Position numbers and translations under genes: made by a program. From Alcaligenes parafaecalis (GTDB taxonomy: Bacteria > Pseudomonadota > Gammaproteobacteria > Burkholderiales > Burkholderiaceae_B): a stretch of 64,000 bases of DNA. How positions within the stretch are numbered: position 1 is the first letter of the stretch; each line of letters opens with the position of its first letter. The stretch covers positions 62,001 through 126,000 of the forward strand of contig NZ_JAPKNA010000004.1 in the NCBI RefSeq assembly GCF_026344135.1. The letters run 5' to 3'. The notes beneath the pieces were generated by a model. That model was not told where the DNA came from. It saw only the letters and a list, made by a program, of their open reading frames with translations, and made no database searches. This document shows positions 1-7,597 of the stretch, one piece after another.

Positions 1-26
1 GTCAAACGATGATCTAGGAGATATCA

Positions 27-1802
27 ATGGCTCGAATGAGAGCAGTGGACGCCGCCGCCGCAATTTTACGTAAAGAAGGCGTGAGCACCGTATTTGGCGT
101 GCCCGGCGCCGCCATCAACCCCTTCTACTCCGCACTGCGCAAAGAAGGTGGCTTTGATCACATTCTCGCCCGCCACGTGGAAGGCGCTTCCCACATGGCC
201 GAAGGTTTTACCCGTGCCAATCCCGGCAATATCGGCGTATGTATCGGTACTTCCGGCCCCGCTGGCACAGACATGATCACTGGCCTGTACTCCGCATCGG
301 CTGACTCGATCCCAATCCTGTGCATTACCGGCCAGGCTCCCCGTTCGCGCCTGTACAAAGAAGACTTCCAGGCCGTGGATATCGAATCCATTGCCAAGCC
401 TGTGACCAAGTGGGCCGTGACCGTACGCGAGCCAGACCTGATCCCACGCGTGTTCCAGCAAGCCTTCCACATCATGCGCTCCGGCCGTCCTGGCCCTGTG
501 CTGATCGATATGCCTATCGACGTGCAGATGGCCGAGATCGAATTCGATCTGGACACCTACTCGCCACTGGAAGCGTACAAGCCGACCGCCACCCGCGCCC
601 AAGCTGAAAAAGCCATCGAACTGCTGAACGCTTCCGAGCGTCCACTGATCGTCTCCGGTGGTGGCGTGATCAACGCTGACGCCGCTGCCCTGCTGCAAGA
701 GTTTGCTGAACTGGTCAACGTGCCTGTGATCCCAACCCTGATGGGCTGGGGCACCGTACCCGACGATCACCCGCTGATGGCGGGTATGGTCGGCCTGCAG
801 ACCTCGCACCGCTACGGCAACCAGACCTTGCTGGCATCGGACTTTGTATTCGGTATCGGTAACCGCTGGGCCAACCGCCACACCGGTTCCGTGGACGTTT
901 ACACCGAAGGTCGCAAGTTCGTGCACGTAGACATCGAGCCCACACAGATTGGTCGCGTTTTCGGCCCTGATCTGGGTATCGCTTCGGACGCAGGCGCTGC
1001 ACTGAAATTGTTCATTGAAGTCGCCAAAGAATACAAAGCCGCTGGCAAACTGAGCGATCGCGCCGCCTGGGTAGCCGACTGCCAGAAACGCAAAGCTACT
1101 TTGCAGCGCAAGACCAACTTCGACAACGTGCCTTTGAAGCCTCAGCGCGTATACGAAGAAATGAACCGCGCCTTTGGTCCTTCGACCACCTACGTCAGCA
1201 CGATTGGTCTGTCGCAGATTGCGGCCGCTCAGTTCCTGCATGTGTACAAGCCACGTCACTGGATCAACTGCGGTCAGGCAGGCCCATTGGGCTGGACCAT
1301 TCCCGCTGCTCTGGGTGTGGTTGCGGCTGATCCAGGCCGTGAAGTGGTGGCCATTTCCGGCGACTACGACTTCCAGTTCATGATTGAAGAGCTGGCTGTA
1401 GGCGCCCAGTTCAAGCTGCCTTACATCCATATTCTGGTCAACAACGCCTACCTGGGTCTGATCCGTCAGGCGCAGCGCGGCTTCGAGATGGACTATTGTG
1501 TCCAACTGGCCTTTGACAACATCAATGCCCCTGAAACCGAAGGCTATGGCGTGGATCACGTCACCGTGGTTGAGGGCCTGGGTTGCAAAGCGATCCGCGT
1601 ACACAAACCTGAAGACATCCAGGCCGCCATTGAACAGGCTCGTGCATGGATGAAAGAGTTCAGCGTGCCGGTTGTGATCGAACTGATCCTGGAGCGCGTC
1701 ACCAACATTGCCATGGGCACCGAACTGCACAATGTGACGGAATTCGAGTCCCTGGCCGAAGCGGGTATTGACGCCCCCACCGCCATCTCGCTGATGGACT
1801 GA
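27..1802 (+). CDS. gcl: Glyoxylate carboligase (tartronate-semialdehyde synthase)
   Basis: This ThDP-dependent enzyme condenses two glyoxylate molecules to tartronate semialdehyde and CO2 in the cytoplasm. The 591-residue length matches the family. The N-terminal ThDP-binding PYR domain carries RHVEG, with Val51 where nearly all other ThDP enzymes have the activating Glu; this Val is a hallmark of glyoxylate carboligase. The central domain is FAD-binding in the family, and the C-terminal PP domain holds GDYDF followed by NN, the ThDP/Mg motif. An AGGAG sits six bases before the ATG. It is the first gene of a rightward cluster with hyi and the tartronate semialdehyde reductase, which supports the assignment over acetolactate synthase. 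The promoter lies outside the window. Confidence 0.97.
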   Translation: MARMRAVDAAAAILRKEGVSTVFGVPGAAINPFYSALRKEGGFDHILARHVEGASHMAEGFTRANPGNIGVCIGTSGPAGTDMITGLYSASADSIPILCITGQAPRSRLYKEDFQAVDIESIAKPVTKWAVTVREPDLIPRVFQQAFHIMRSGRPGPVLIDMPIDVQMAEIEFDLDTYSPLEAYKPTATRAQAEKAIELLNASERPLIVSGGGVINADAAALLQEFAELVNVPVIPTLMGWGTVPDDHPLMAGMVGLQTSHRYGNQTLLASDFVFGIGNRWANRHTGSVDVYTEGRKFVHVDIEPTQIGRVFGPDLGIASDAGAALKLFIEVAKEYKAAGKLSDRAAWVADCQKRKATLQRKTNFDNVPLKPQRVYEEMNRAFGPSTTYVSTIGLSQIAAAQFLHVYKPRHWINCGQAGPLGWTIPAALGVVAADPGREVVAISGDYDFQFMIEELAVGAQFKLPYIHILVNNAYLGLIRQAQRGFEMDYCVQLAFDNINAPETEGYGVDHVTVVEGLGCKAIRVHKPEDIQAAIEQARAWMKEFSVPVVIELILERVTNIAMGTELHNVTEFESLAEAGIDAPTAISLMD

Positions 1803-1830
1803 TTGCTGATTTAAAAAACGGAGTAGCACT

Positions 1831-2619
1831 ATGCCAAAATTTGCCGCCAACCTGACCATGCTGTTTAACGAGCACGACTTCCTGGATCGTTTCCAGGCAG
1901 CGGCCGACGCCGGTTTCAAGGGAGTGGAATACCTGTTCCCCTACGCCTACGACAAACTGCAACTGGCTGACAAACTGCAACAACACGGTTTGACCCAGGT
2001 GTTGCATAACCTGCCTGCGGGCGACTGGGACGGCGGCGAGCGCGGCATTGCAATCCTGCCCGAGCGCGTGGGTGAATTCCAGGACGGCGTAGGCCGTGCT
2101 ATCGAATACGCCACCGCGCTGGGCTGCAAGCAAGTCAATTGCCTGGCTGGCAAGCTGGCCCAAGGCGCAGACCGCGAACTGGCTCACAAGACCTTGGTCA
2201 GCAATCTGCAGTTTGCTGCCGCCAAGCTGAAAGACGCTGGCCTGCGCCTGCTGGTTGAACCCATCAACACCTTCGACATTCCAGGTTTCTACCTGAACCG
2301 CACAGAACAGGCCGCGGCTCTGTTGCAGGACGTCGGTTCGGACAATCTGTTCATCCAGTACGACGTCTACCACGCTCAGCGCATGGAAGGCGAGCTGGCT
2401 GCCACCATGAAAAAGCACCTGGACAAGATTGCACACATCCAGATCGCGGATAACCCAGGTCGCAACGAACCGGGCACAGGCGAGATCAACTACGCCTGGC
2501 TGTTCAAGTACATCGACAGCCTAGGTTACCAGGGCTGGATCGGCGGCGAGTACAAACCCGCTGGCGTGACCAAAGACGGTCTGGGCTGGATGACTGAGCT
2601 GACAGAAGTCACGGCCTGA
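1831..2619 (+). CDS. hyi: Hydroxypyruvate isomerase
   Basis: Predicted to interconvert hydroxypyruvate and tartronate semialdehyde. The 262-residue protein is a xylose-isomerase-like TIM barrel of the Hyi family and starts MPKFAANLTMLF, typical of E. coli Hyi. The metal-binding region is visible around EPINTFDIPGFYL and the later HIQIAD and GGEY segments. It lies 28 bp after gcl with a GGAG upstream of the start, so it is probably in the same transcript. Its position between gcl and the reductase is the classical order of glyoxylate assimilation operons. No irregularities seen. Confidence 0.95.
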   Translation: MPKFAANLTMLFNEHDFLDRFQAAADAGFKGVEYLFPYAYDKLQLADKLQQHGLTQVLHNLPAGDWDGGERGIAILPERVGEFQDGVGRAIEYATALGCKQVNCLAGKLAQGADRELAHKTLVSNLQFAAAKLKDAGLRLLVEPINTFDIPGFYLNRTEQAAALLQDVGSDNLFIQYDVYHAQRMEGELAATMKKHLDKIAHIQIADNPGRNEPGTGEINYAWLFKYIDSLGYQGWIGGEYKPAGVTKDGLGWMTELTEVTA

Positions 2620-2659
2620 TCGGCCGGGCATCTGCACATAATTATTAGGAGATTACACA

Positions 2660-3544
2660 ATGGCTAAAATCGGTTTTATTGGTTTGGGCATCATGGGCGC
2701 ACCCATGGCCGTCAACCTGATCAAGGGTGGTCATGAGCTGTTTGCCTACACCCGTGGCGATTTCCCCAAAAGCGTGAAAGAAGCCGGCGCAACCGTTTGC
2801 GCCAACGGCACCGAAGTGACCCGTCAGGCCGACATCATCATCACGATGGTGCCTGATACCCCTCACGTGGAAGACGCCCTGTTTGGCGAAGACGGCGTTG
2901 CCGCCGGTCTTACCGCTGGCAAGATCGTGGTGGACATGAGCTCCATCTCGCCCGTCGCTACCAAAGGCTTTGCCGAGCGCATCGTCAAACTGGGTTGCGA
3001 ATACCTGGACGCTCCTGTGTCCGGTGGCGAAGTCGGTGCCAAGGCCGGTTCGCTGACCATCATGGTCGGTGGCAAGCAAGAAGCCTTCGACAAGGTCAAG
3101 CCCCTGTTTGAACTGATGGGCAAGAACATCACCCTGGTCGGTGGATACGGTGACGGTCAAATCACCAAAGTAGCCAACCAGATCATCGTGGCTTTGACCA
3201 TTGAAGCGGTGGGCGAAGCCCTGTTGCTGGCCTCCAAGGCTGGTGCCGATGCAGGCAAGGTTCGTGAAGCACTGATGGGCGGTTTTGCCAACTCGCGCAT
3301 TCTGGAAGTACACGGCGAGCGCATGGTCAAGCGCACTTTCGATCCTGGCTTCCGCATTGAACTGCACCAGAAAGACTTGAACCTGGCTCTGACCACCGCG
3401 CGTCAACTGGGCGTGGCTCTGCCCAACACCGCAACAGCACAGGAGTTGTTCAATACCTGCGCTGCTCACGGTGGCGCAGCACAAGACCACTCCGCCATGG
3501 TCCGCGCTCTGGAGATCATGGCCAACTACGAGATTGGTCAATAA
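2660..3544 (+). CDS. glxR: 2-hydroxy-3-oxopropionate (tartronate semialdehyde) reductase
   Basis: Reduces tartronate semialdehyde to D-glycerate with NAD(P)H. The 294-residue protein has the beta-hydroxyacid dehydrogenase layout: N-terminal Rossmann nucleotide motif GFIGLGIMGAPMA, substrate-binding DAPVSGGEVGAKAG near residue 115-128, and the catalytic Lys in QITKVANQ near residue 171, followed by the all-alpha C-terminal domain. TTAGGAG lies just upstream of the ATG. It is third in the gcl-hyi-glxR run and is followed by a strong terminator. The symbol could equally be garR; the choice of glxR rests on linkage to gcl. Confidence 0.94.
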   Translation: MAKIGFIGLGIMGAPMAVNLIKGGHELFAYTRGDFPKSVKEAGATVCANGTEVTRQADIIITMVPDTPHVEDALFGEDGVAAGLTAGKIVVDMSSISPVATKGFAERIVKLGCEYLDAPVSGGEVGAKAGSLTIMVGGKQEAFDKVKPLFELMGKNITLVGGYGDGQITKVANQIIVALTIEAVGEALLLASKAGADAGKVREALMGGFANSRILEVHGERMVKRTFDPGFRIELHQKDLNLALTTARQLGVALPNTATAQELFNTCAAHGGAAQDHSAMVRALEIMANYEIGQ

Positions 3545-3618
3545 GATCAGTTCAAGGATGCTCCCGTCCGGGCTGGTTTTTTCCAGGCACCACGCCAGCA
3601 CGGCCAGGACATCCAGCA

Positions 3619-3643
3619 AGCGGGCTGCGGCCCGCTTTTTTTT
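3619..3643 (+). terminator. Rho-independent terminator after glxR
   Basis: A 7-bp GC-rich stem (AGCGGGC / GCCCGCT) with a four-base loop is followed directly by eight T residues. It would end the gcl-hyi-glxR transcript before the glycerate kinase gene, although read-through is possible because the downstream genes continue the same pathway. Confidence 0.85.
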
Positions 3644-3738
3644 CCAGTTAGTAGCAAAGATGTCCTGCTCTCACGCAGTCACATCCCTGTCGCGCAGTAA
3701 GATGGTCTGCTGCCATCGCCCTGCATTAGGATTGACCC

Positions 3739-5016
3739 ATGAAGATCGAGCCACAAGACTTACTCAGCAAAATGTTTCAGGCTGCCGTCAATGCGGCTCA
3801 GCCCGAACATTGCATTCCGCCTTATCTGCCCGAGGCCCCAAAAGGACGCACGATTGTGATCGGTGCGGGCAAGGCATCCGCCGCCATGGCCCAGGCGCTG
3901 GAGCGCCACTGGGACAAGAGCCCTATCAGCGGCGTCGTGGTAACCCGTTATGGCTACGGCGTGCCGTGCGACCATATCAAAATCCTGGAAGCCTCTCACC
4001 CCGTACCCGATCAGGCCGGTGAGGATGCTGCCCGCGAGATTTTGCGCACGGTCAGCAATCTGAATGAAGACGATCTGGTGATCTGCCTGATCTCCGGCGG
4101 CGGCTCGTCTCTGCTGCCCCTGGCTGGAGAAGGCGTCACCCTGGCTGACAAACAAGCCATCAATAAAGCACTCCTCAAGTCCGGTGCTTCGATTGGTGAG
4201 ATGAATACCGTACGCCGTCACCTGTCCGCCATCAAAGGCGGCCGACTGGCAGCGGCGTGCGCCCCTGCACGAGTCCTGAACCTGCTTATTTCCGATGTCC
4301 CCGGCGACAAGCCCATGGACATCGCTTCCGGCCCCACGGTGGCAGATCCCACCACGTGCGAGCAGGCGCTGGAAATCATTGCCCGTTATGGCATCGAGAT
4401 TCCGGCCGCTGCCCGTGCCCTGCTGGAAAGCGGCGATGGCGAAACCATCAAACCCGATGATCCACGCCTGGCCCATGTCACCACCCATCTGGTGGCCACA
4501 CCTCAACTGGCTTTGCTCGCGGCTGCCCGCGTAGCCGAATCCCGTGGTGTGCGTCCGGTCTTGCTGGGTGACAGCATTGAAGGCGAAGCCCGCGATGTGG
4601 GCAAAGTCATGGCGGGTATTGCTCTGAGCGTGTCTCAGCACGAGCAACCCGCACAGGCCCCTTGCGTGCTGCTGTCAGGCGGGGAAACCACCGTGACCTT
4701 GCGCGGCCAGGGCCGTGGCGGTCGCAATGTGGAGTTCCTGCTATCCACCGCCATTGCCTTGAATGGCGCGCCCGGTATCTACGGTTTGGCAGGCGATACC
4801 GACGGTGTGGATGGCCAGGAAGAAATTGCCGGAGCCTTCTGCGGTCCCGACACTTTGGAGCGTGCCTGGCAACAAGGTATACGCCCAAGGGACAGTCTGG
4901 ACAATAATGATGGTCATGGCTTCTTTGAAGCCTTGGACGACTCCTTGGTTACGGGCCCTACCCTGACCAACGTCAACGATTTCCGTGCAATTCTGGTTTT
5001 ACCCCCTAGCGATTAA
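3739..5016 (+). CDS. ttuD: Glycerate 2-kinase (DUF4147/MOFRL family, TtuD-like)
   Basis: Predicted to phosphorylate D-glycerate, giving 2-phosphoglycerate for lower glycolysis. The 425-residue protein shows the N-terminal DUF4147 glycerate kinase domain (IVIGAGKASAAMA near the start, CLISGGGSSLLP in the middle) and the C-terminal MOFRL domain (LSGGETTVTLRGQG, GGRNVEF, AGDTDGVDG). Older annotations call this family hydroxypyruvate reductase, from the tartrate-utilisation ttuD gene, but biochemical work on the family supports kinase activity. AGGA stands 8-9 bases before the ATG. The neighbours glxR upstream and pyruvate kinase downstream fit a glycerate-to-pyruvate route. Confidence 0.9.
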   Translation: MKIEPQDLLSKMFQAAVNAAQPEHCIPPYLPEAPKGRTIVIGAGKASAAMAQALERHWDKSPISGVVVTRYGYGVPCDHIKILEASHPVPDQAGEDAAREILRTVSNLNEDDLVICLISGGGSSLLPLAGEGVTLADKQAINKALLKSGASIGEMNTVRRHLSAIKGGRLAAACAPARVLNLLISDVPGDKPMDIASGPTVADPTTCEQALEIIARYGIEIPAAARALLESGDGETIKPDDPRLAHVTTHLVATPQLALLAAARVAESRGVRPVLLGDSIEGEARDVGKVMAGIALSVSQHEQPAQAPCVLLSGGETTVTLRGQGRGGRNVEFLLSTAIALNGAPGIYGLAGDTDGVDGQEEIAGAFCGPDTLERAWQQGIRPRDSLDNNDGHGFFEALDDSLVTGPTLTNVNDFRAILVLPPSD

Positions 5017-5039
5017 CGCTTTTTCATAAAGGACTGGAC

Positions 5040-5438
5040 ATGAGAGACACGAAAGTACTGACCCTGACTGATGTCAAAAAGATCGCCGCTGCTGCCGAGC
5101 AGGAAGCGCTGAAAAACAACTGGGCTGTCTGCATCGCCATTTGCGACGCAGGCGGTTATCCGCTCTGGCTGCAACGTCTGGATGGCGCCCCCATGATGAG
5201 CGCCCTGGTTGCCCCTGAGAAAGCACGTACTTGCGTGCTCAGCGGCGGCAAGTCCAGCAAGGTGTTTGAAGACATGGTCAATAACGGTCGCTTTGCTGCT
5301 CTGTCCATGCCCATCACGCCACTGGAAGGCGGCGAACCGATTGTGGTGGACGGTCAAGTTATTGGTGCTGTCGGCGTGTCCGGCGTGAAAGCACCGGAAG
5401 ACGCTCAGATCGCCCGCGCCGGTATCGCTGCTCTTTGA
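5040..5438 (+). CDS. GlcG/HbpS family protein (DUF336)
   Basis: A 132-residue single-domain protein of the GlcG/HbpS (DUF336) family, with the usual landmarks: an N-terminal helix rich in Ala/Glu, CIAICDAGGYPLWLQRLDGAP, and the C-terminal GGEPIVVDGQVIGAVGVSG. Family members include GlcG of the glycolate operon and haem-binding HbpS; the molecular role in glyoxylate or glycolate loci is not settled. It sits 23 bp after the glycerate kinase and 29 bp before pyruvate kinase, all rightward, so it is probably co-transcribed. No signal peptide is apparent, so a cytoplasmic location is likely. Confidence 0.85.
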   Translation: MRDTKVLTLTDVKKIAAAAEQEALKNNWAVCIAICDAGGYPLWLQRLDGAPMMSALVAPEKARTCVLSGGKSSKVFEDMVNNGRFAALSMPITPLEGGEPIVVDGQVIGAVGVSGVKAPEDAQIARAGIAAL

Positions 5439-5467
5439 GCTATCGATCCCCCTAAGGACAACAACCC

Positions 5468-6889
5468 ATGAAACGTCAACGTCATTCCCGCATTCTGGCT
5501 ACCCTGGGTCCTGCCAGTTCTACGCCAGAACGCATTCGTGAACTGTTCGAGGCCGGAGCTGATGTATTCCGCCTGAACTTCAGCCACGGCACACATGAAG
5601 ACCATGCCGCGCGCTATCACACCATTCGTCAGATTGAAAAGGAAACCGGTCGCAGTATCGGTATTCTGATGGACCTGCAAGGGCCCAAGCTGCGCGTGGG
5701 CAAAATGAAAGATGGCCGTGTGACACTGGAAACCGGCCGGAAATTCCGCCTGGATCTGGACCCCGCCGAGGGGACCAGCCAGCGTGCCTACCTGCCCCAC
5801 CCCGAAATCTTCGCAGCGCTGGAAGATGGAACAGACCTGCTGCTGGATGACGGCAAGCTGCGTCTGCGTGTGGACAGCTTTGGTCCAGATTTTGCAGAAA
5901 CCACGGTCATGGTCGGCGGCCCGCTGTCCGACCGCAAGGGCGTGAATGTACCCGGCGTGGTACTACCTATCTCGCCCTTGACCGAGAAAGACCTGATCGA
6001 TCTGAAGTTTGGACTGGAATTGGGCGTGGATTGGGTTGCCCTGTCCTTTGTGCAACGTCCTGGCGACATCCGTGAAGCCCGCGAGCTGATCGGTGACAAG
6101 GCCTGGATCATGGCCAAGCTGGAAAAACCGCAGGCCCTGGAGCATCTGGAAGAAATCGTCCAGTTGTGTGATGGCGTCATGGTGGCTCGTGGCGACCTGG
6201 GCGTGGAAGTCCCACCCCAGCGCGTGCCTGTGTTGCAGCGTCAGATCGTGCGTACGGCCCGTGCGGCAGGTCGCCCGGTCGTCGTGGCGACACAGATGCT
6301 GGAATCCATGATTACCTCACCTGTGCCAACCCGTGCCGAAGCATCGGACGTGGCTACTGCCATCTATTCGGGTGCAGATGCCGTCATGTTGTCCGCCGAA
6401 TCGGCCTCGGGCGAATTTCCCTTGGAAGCCGTGTCCATCATGGACAGCATCATCAAGGAAATTGAGAACGATCCTAGCTGGCGCACCATTCTGGAAGCGA
6501 ACCACAGCACCGCCGAGGCCAGCACCGCAGATGCGATCTGCTGCGCTCTGCGTCGCGTGGCCAGCATTCTGGAGCCAGCAACGAACGTGGCCTACACCAC
6601 CACCGGCTTTAGCGCCTTGCGCGCCAGTCGTGAACGGCCTATCGCCCCTATCTTGGCCCTGACACCCCGTGTGGAAACCGCACGCCGTCTGACCTTGGCC
6701 TGGGGTGTGCATGCCGTGCCTTGCGAGGACGTCAGTGATCTGGGCGAGATGATCGACCACGCTACGGATATGGCGGCGCAGCATGAGTTTGCTCAGGCTG
6801 GCGACACCATCGTGATGATTGCCGGTGTTCCCTTTGGCACCAGCGGTCGCACCAACTTGCTGCATGTGGCTACCGTTCCACAGAAGTAA
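5468..6889 (+). CDS. pyk: Pyruvate kinase
   Basis: Converts phosphoenolpyruvate and ADP to pyruvate and ATP. The 473 residues cover the full TIM barrel, B domain and C-terminal allosteric domain. The active-site regions are recognisable: RLNFSHG, MDLQGPKLRVG, the signature helix IMAKLEKPQALEH with the catalytic Lys, RGDLGVEVP, and ATQMLESMI with PTRAEASDVATAI. TAAGGA lies upstream of the ATG. Placement at the end of the glycerate cluster resembles the ttuE copies of tartrate/glycerate operons, so this may be a pathway-dedicated isozyme; whether a second pyk exists elsewhere cannot be seen here. Confidence 0.95.
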   Translation: MKRQRHSRILATLGPASSTPERIRELFEAGADVFRLNFSHGTHEDHAARYHTIRQIEKETGRSIGILMDLQGPKLRVGKMKDGRVTLETGRKFRLDLDPAEGTSQRAYLPHPEIFAALEDGTDLLLDDGKLRLRVDSFGPDFAETTVMVGGPLSDRKGVNVPGVVLPISPLTEKDLIDLKFGLELGVDWVALSFVQRPGDIREARELIGDKAWIMAKLEKPQALEHLEEIVQLCDGVMVARGDLGVEVPPQRVPVLQRQIVRTARAAGRPVVVATQMLESMITSPVPTRAEASDVATAIYSGADAVMLSAESASGEFPLEAVSIMDSIIKEIENDPSWRTILEANHSTAEASTADAICCALRRVASILEPATNVAYTTTGFSALRASRERPIAPILALTPRVETARRLTLAWGVHAVPCEDVSDLGEMIDHATDMAAQHEFAQAGDTIVMIAGVPFGTSGRTNLLHVATVPQK

Positions 6890-6910
6890 GTTCGTTCGAC
6901 CCTGACAGTA

Positions 6911-6951
6911 AAAAAGCCTTGTCCATCAGCAATGATGGGCAAGGCTTTTTC
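6911..6951 (+). terminator. Rho-independent terminator after pyk
   Basis: A long inverted repeat (AAAAAGCCTTG...CAAGGCTTTTT, extended inward by six further pairs including one G-T) closes a small loop and ends in a T-run. It would terminate the pyk transcript; the A-run on its left side would also make it work for leftward transcription. Confidence 0.9.
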
Positions 6952-7090
6952 TATTCGGACTGTGAAGCATTTTTTCGTCATGCGAAACCAAAGCCGCTCC
7001 GGCCAACAGCAGGGGGCATCAACAGGCCCACAAGCCGCGTAAACCCTGGCTTTTCTGTCCTGCAGGTTCACAAACAATAGGGGACGCACA

Positions 7091-7120
7091 AAAAAAAACC
7101 CGAGATCTAAAGATCTCGGG
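7091..7120 (-). terminator. Leftward Rho-independent terminator of the candidate sRNA
   Basis: Perfect 10-bp inverted repeat with a two-base centre, preceded on the plus strand by nine A residues, so it reads as stem plus U-run only for leftward transcription. There is no leftward gene in the preceding 450 bases, making it an orphan unless it ends a non-coding RNA. Confidence 0.85.
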
Positions 7121-7255
7121 CAAATCCACCAAAGGAGGAGGGTGGAGGAGACAATCGTGGCAAGTTGGGCTACCAGATAAAGTATCGAGCCAGAAAGCTA
7201 AGGGTTATTACGCTTGTGTTTTTGCTTGTTTCCCGCTTTCTTTTCAACATCCAAT
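7091..7255 (-). ncRNA. Candidate small RNA with anti-Shine-Dalgarno loop
   Basis: On the minus strand a -35-like TTGCAT (7290-7285) is separated by exactly 17 bp from a -10-like TAGACT (7267-7262), predicting a start near 7255. The transcript would end at a perfect 10-bp stem, CCCGAGATCT / AGATCTCGGG (7120-7099), followed by about nine U residues, giving an RNA of about 165 nt. Just before the terminator the RNA can fold a CCACC / GGUGG stem (7145-7141 with 7130-7126) that presents CUCCUCCUUU in a ten-base loop, an exact complement of a Shine-Dalgarno sequence; a second CUCCUCC lies just 5' of it. A 26-codon ORF starts near the 5' end but has no ribosome site. The function as a base-pairing regulator is inference. 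Confidence 0.6.
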
Positions 7256-7261
7256 AACTAA

Positions 7262-7290
7262 AGTCTACCCACAAAAATGGTGCAATGCAA
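7262..7290 (-). promoter_or_regulatory. Leftward sigma-70-like promoter of the candidate sRNA
   Basis: TTGCAT and TAGACT hexamers with 17-bp spacing on the minus strand. The -35 region is part of a TTGCATTGCA near-repeat. No leftward protein gene follows, which is why the promoter is assigned to the short transcript ending at the terminator around 7099-7120. Confidence 0.5.
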
Positions 7291-7597
7291 GATAAATGCT
7301 ATGGAAAACCCTTAGACGCGCATTTTGTGGCATTAACACCTCATTTCTCTATGACCCAAGTCCCGAGCAACTAAGTTCATCACAATTAACTGCATACCAT
7401 TCTCGTCACACAAAAAGCAAAAACAATACTAAAAGTAATAAAAAAACATAAAAAAACCCCATAATTTGATAAAAACACAAAACTTACTAACATTTTAAGC
7501 ATGCACAAGCTTGACTTGAAGCACTGATCTGAGAGTTAGAGGCAAAAGATTGATCGCCCTTATCTCCCTATAACCATAGACATCAGGAATGCAAAGT

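Larger units (their letters stand above)
6952..7588. other. AT-rich intergenic region between pyk and the autotransporter
   Basis: About 640 bases without a convincing protein gene. The left half carries a perfect 10-bp inverted repeat with an A-run on its left and, further right, a leftward promoter-like pair; these are listed separately as a candidate small RNA. The right half (about 7300-7560) is strongly AT-rich with several A-runs and leads into the autotransporter gene. I found no convincing rightward sigma-70 promoter for that gene, only a weak TTGACT near 7511. Confidence 0.6.

Noticed and set aside
66..1919. 617-codon open frame on the minus strand across gcl
   Set aside because: It is antisense to a certain gene, has low-complexity composition typical of shadow frames in GC-rich DNA, and no ribosome site or homology.
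7142..7180. Tiny rightward frame after AAAGGAGGAG
   Set aside because: A GTG four to five bases after the Shine-Dalgarno-like run opens only 12 codons. The purine run is better explained as the DNA complement of the CU-rich sRNA loop.
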